Assembly (NCBI RefSeq): GCF_022496765.1 | Contig: NZ_VANV01000006.1 | Coordinates: forward strand, 136,967-200,966 | Source: Acidaminobacter sp. JC074 | GTDB lineage: Bacteria; Bacillota; Clostridia; Peptostreptococcales; Acidaminobacteraceae | Direction: 5' to 3' | DNA: 64,000 bases | Shown: piece after piece, positions 62,324 to 64,000 of the stretch | How positions within the stretch are numbered: the stretch's first letter is position 1 | How the letters are laid out: the number at the start of each line of letters is the position of its first letter | Position numbers and translations under genes: made by a program | The notes under the pieces: generated by a model | The model's input: the letters and a program-made list of their open reading frames with translations, nothing else | The model's database searches: none | Told to the model about the DNA's origin: nothing

Positions 62324-63757
62324 TTAAAAGTACATATAATCCATAAAGTAGTCTTGGAATTTTGGATGATCACTTAAAGATACAGTCTGATTTCTACTGA
62401 TAATTTCTTCAATGACCTTCTTGTTGTTAGTGTACATAAGTTTGATTGCACCATTTAAAGAACTGTTGCCTATGGTTCTGGTTTTATCTAAAAATGTACT
62501 TGGTAGGATATCTATGTCACATAAGGCCTTTAAAGAAACGTACTTGCCAAAACCACCAGAAATATAGATATTTTTAACATCTTCAGCCTGAATATCTGCA
62601 GTGTCTAATAGAATCTCTATACCGGTTCTAATGGCAGATTTAGCTGTCTGGATAGCTCTAATATCTCCTTGGCTGATGTAGATATTATCTGTGAGATAAT
62701 ATTTATCTTCATCTTGAAACTTGTCTATAAACCTACCTGTAGCATCAATCAGACCATTTTTACTTAAATAAGCAACCGTACTGATTGTACCTGTGCCACA
62801 TATGCCTTTTGGTTCTTCCTTGTCAATGGTATGGCTATTACCATCATAATCATAAATTGCACCAGCTTTGGCCTGCATACCACATGATAAGGAAATACCT
62901 TCAAATACTGGGCCAGCAGCAGTAGATGTTGTATAGATTTTACTTTTATGACTCAGTGCCATTTCGCCATTTGTTCCCAGATCTATTAAAAGAGATGTAT
63001 CGCTTGTGTTAATGAAGTCACATTCGACAATGCCTGATAGAATATCACCACCAACAAAAGCAGAGAGTCCAGGGATAACTGTATAAGTGAAATCGTCGAT
63101 GTCTATGTGTTCAAGGTCTTTTAATTGAAAGTCAAATGGATAAAGACCAAGACTTGAAATGCTTAAACCCATAAAGAGTTGATTCATTGTTGTGTTACCT
63201 GAAACATATATATGATTGAGAGTGCCATATTCAAGTACAAAGGATTGAATGGCTTCACTGATGGGACGTCGAATCACCTTAACCAATATATCTAAGTTGT
63301 TTTCAGCATAGGTAATTCTAGATATCACATCAGCACCATATGAAGATTGTGGATTTGAAAAAGTAATTGTTTTAAGCAGTTTGTTTTTATCACAATCCAT
63401 GAAAGACATAACTACGCTTGTTGTTCCGATGTCGATTGCACAAGCATGGCCTGTTAAAGAGGCTGTGTTATCAGGTAAATGGACATCTGATATGATTTCA
63501 AGTTTGCTTGTCTCTAAGAATAGGTTTGTTTCTTCCATAACAGGATATGTACAGGATAGTCTATAACCTTCTTCAAGCTGTTTTTCTGATAAGTGTCTTT
63601 TATCTGCTTCTGTAATGACTTTAGGATTTAAGATCTTAAGATGACATTTGCCACATGTTCCATTGCCAGCACAGGGAGCTGGAATTTCATATCCAAGGCT
63701 TCGGAGTTGATTTAAAAGGTTTGTGGGGGTTGTCTTGGGTTTTATATTTATTTTCAT
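62324..63757 (-). CDS. RACE corrinoid reductive activator
   Basis: 477 residues from the ATG at 63757. An N-terminal plant-type 2Fe-2S domain (CAGNGTCGKC, later SCTYPV) is followed by an ASKHA ATPase-like domain (AIDIGTTSVVMSF, YVSGNTTMNQLFMG, LIDLGTNGEMAL, YISGGFGKY). RACE proteins reduce inactive cob(II)alamin of corrinoid proteins with ATP, restoring methyl-transfer activity. Its start is 2 bases after the stop of the next (upstream) gene. Confidence 0.92.
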   Translation of the reverse strand: MKINIKPKTTPTNLLNQLRSLGYEIPAPCAGNGTCGKCHLKILNPKVITEADKRHLSEKQLEEGYRLSCTYPVMEETNLFLETSKLEIISDVHLPDNTASLTGHACAIDIGTTSVVMSFMDCDKNKLLKTITFSNPQSSYGADVISRITYAENNLDILVKVIRRPISEAIQSFVLEYGTLNHIYVSGNTTMNQLFMGLSISSLGLYPFDFQLKDLEHIDIDDFTYTVIPGLSAFVGGDILSGIVECDFINTSDTSLLIDLGTNGEMALSHKSKIYTTSTAAGPVFEGISLSCGMQAKAGAIYDYDGNSHTIDKEEPKGICGTGTISTVAYLSKNGLIDATGRFIDKFQDEDKYYLTDNIYISQGDIRAIQTAKSAIRTGIEILLDTADIQAEDVKNIYISGGFGKYVSLKALCDIDILPSTFLDKTRTIGNSSLNGAIKLMYTNNKKVIEEIISRNQTVSLSDHPKFQDYFMDYMYF

Positions 63758-63759
63758 GA

Positions 63760-64000
63760 TTATTTCCTCATATGACAGGTCTGATTGTCGCATTGATTAC
63801 AGTTGATATCCTCACACGCATCAAAATGCTCTTGAATAAGGTATTTATAGACAAGTGATCTCTGTGGGATCAAGACATGATAATCATTAGTTGTAATAGG
63901 TGATTTTAACTTATTCGTAATAAGACTATTATCTTCTAAAGACAGTTCGTCCCCTGGCGTGAAGCGTCTGCTAAGGCCATGACCATGACTAATTGCATCT
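63760..64000 (-). CDS. Methionine-synthase-activation-domain protein, 5' part missing
   Basis: Only the last 79 residues are visible; the gene continues beyond the right edge. SRRFTPGDELSLEDN followed by HVLIPQRSLVYKYLI resembles the end of the B12-dependent methionine synthase activation domain (RxSPGxG, later P-x-KS). The C-terminus CEDINCNQCDNQTCHMRK has four cysteines, as in stand-alone clostridial members near RACE genes. It forms an operon with RACE. Confidence 0.65.
   Translation of the reverse strand, partial: DAISHGHGLSRRFTPGDELSLEDNSLITNKLKSPITTNDYHVLIPQRSLVYKYLIQEHFDACEDINCNQCDNQTCHMRK

Noticed and set aside
1..64000. CRISPR arrays, tRNA or rRNA genes, intact insertion sequences, prophage
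   Set aside because: No regularly spaced repeats with spacers, no cloverleaf or rRNA sequence, no transposase or phage structural frame was recognised. The only tandem repeat (1-150) is coding.

Overview
The window reads as chromosome from an AT-rich, Gram-positive anaerobe of the Clostridia. The grounds are strong AGGAGG-type ribosome sites on almost every gene, a giant S-layer-homology (SLH) surface protein, many lipoprotein-anchored ABC binding proteins, corrinoid-type methyltransferase genes with a reductive activator, and an FeS/cysteine-rich protein repertoire. The species cannot be named from the sequence alone. No rRNA, tRNA, CRISPR array, intact insertion sequence or prophage was seen.

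Layout. (1) 1-14.1 kb: the 3' end of a very large SLH surface protein, starting inside a 30-bp tandem repeat. (2) 14.1-21.3 kb, minus strand: a DUF3825 protein, then NhaC antiporter, TauE/SafE permease and class V aminotransferase as one operon behind a promoter with a 22-bp palindrome. Next come an ArsR regulator, two cysteine-ended microproteins, an ArsP-like permease and a MarR regulator whose probable operator TTGTATNATACAA occurs three times. (3) 21.5-40.0 kb, plus strand: a sialic-acid/amino-sugar utilisation locus. It holds a CUT1-type sugar ABC transporter, two esterases, a COG0523 GTPase, a flavoprotein, an Opp-type ABC transporter, nanA, an RpiR regulator, nanE, a URO-D family protein, a YhcH/NanQ-like protein and a ROK kinase (nanK). 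GAAAA/TTTTC palindromes lie in front of its transcription units. The binding protein of the Opp-type transporter has its two halves in swapped order, a natural circular permutation.

(4) 40.1-60 kb: the most unusual part. Twelve promoters share an operator (AAGTRCRTACTT, preceded by GTTAC and often by a second palindrome GTAACNNGTTAC) at an almost constant 21 bp upstream of a -10 box. They control two MalY/PatB-type C-S lyases, two class I amidotransferases (one with its active site destroyed), four small thioredoxin-fold proteins (three with CxC), two HxlR-family regulators, a QueG-like FeS protein, a Gly/Cys-rich protein, a second ArsP-like permease with a CGCG microprotein, a 24-residue membrane peptide and several unknowns. 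A RidA imine deaminase and a chemoreceptor sit among them. My inference is an HxlR-controlled thiol/electrophile or metalloid-thiol response: hydrolysis of gamma-glutamyl groups, C-S cleavage, disposal of 2-aminoacrylate by RidA, and thiol carriers plus an exporter. Between 51.9 and 55.3 kb lie a pseudo-receiver LytTR protein, a frameshifted MFS gene and decayed LysR and TctB fragments.

(5) 60-64 kb: a URO-D family methyltransferase gene diverging from a LacI-type regulator, a RACE corrinoid-reductive activator and the end of a methionine-synthase-activation-domain protein; the corrinoid protein itself must lie outside the window.
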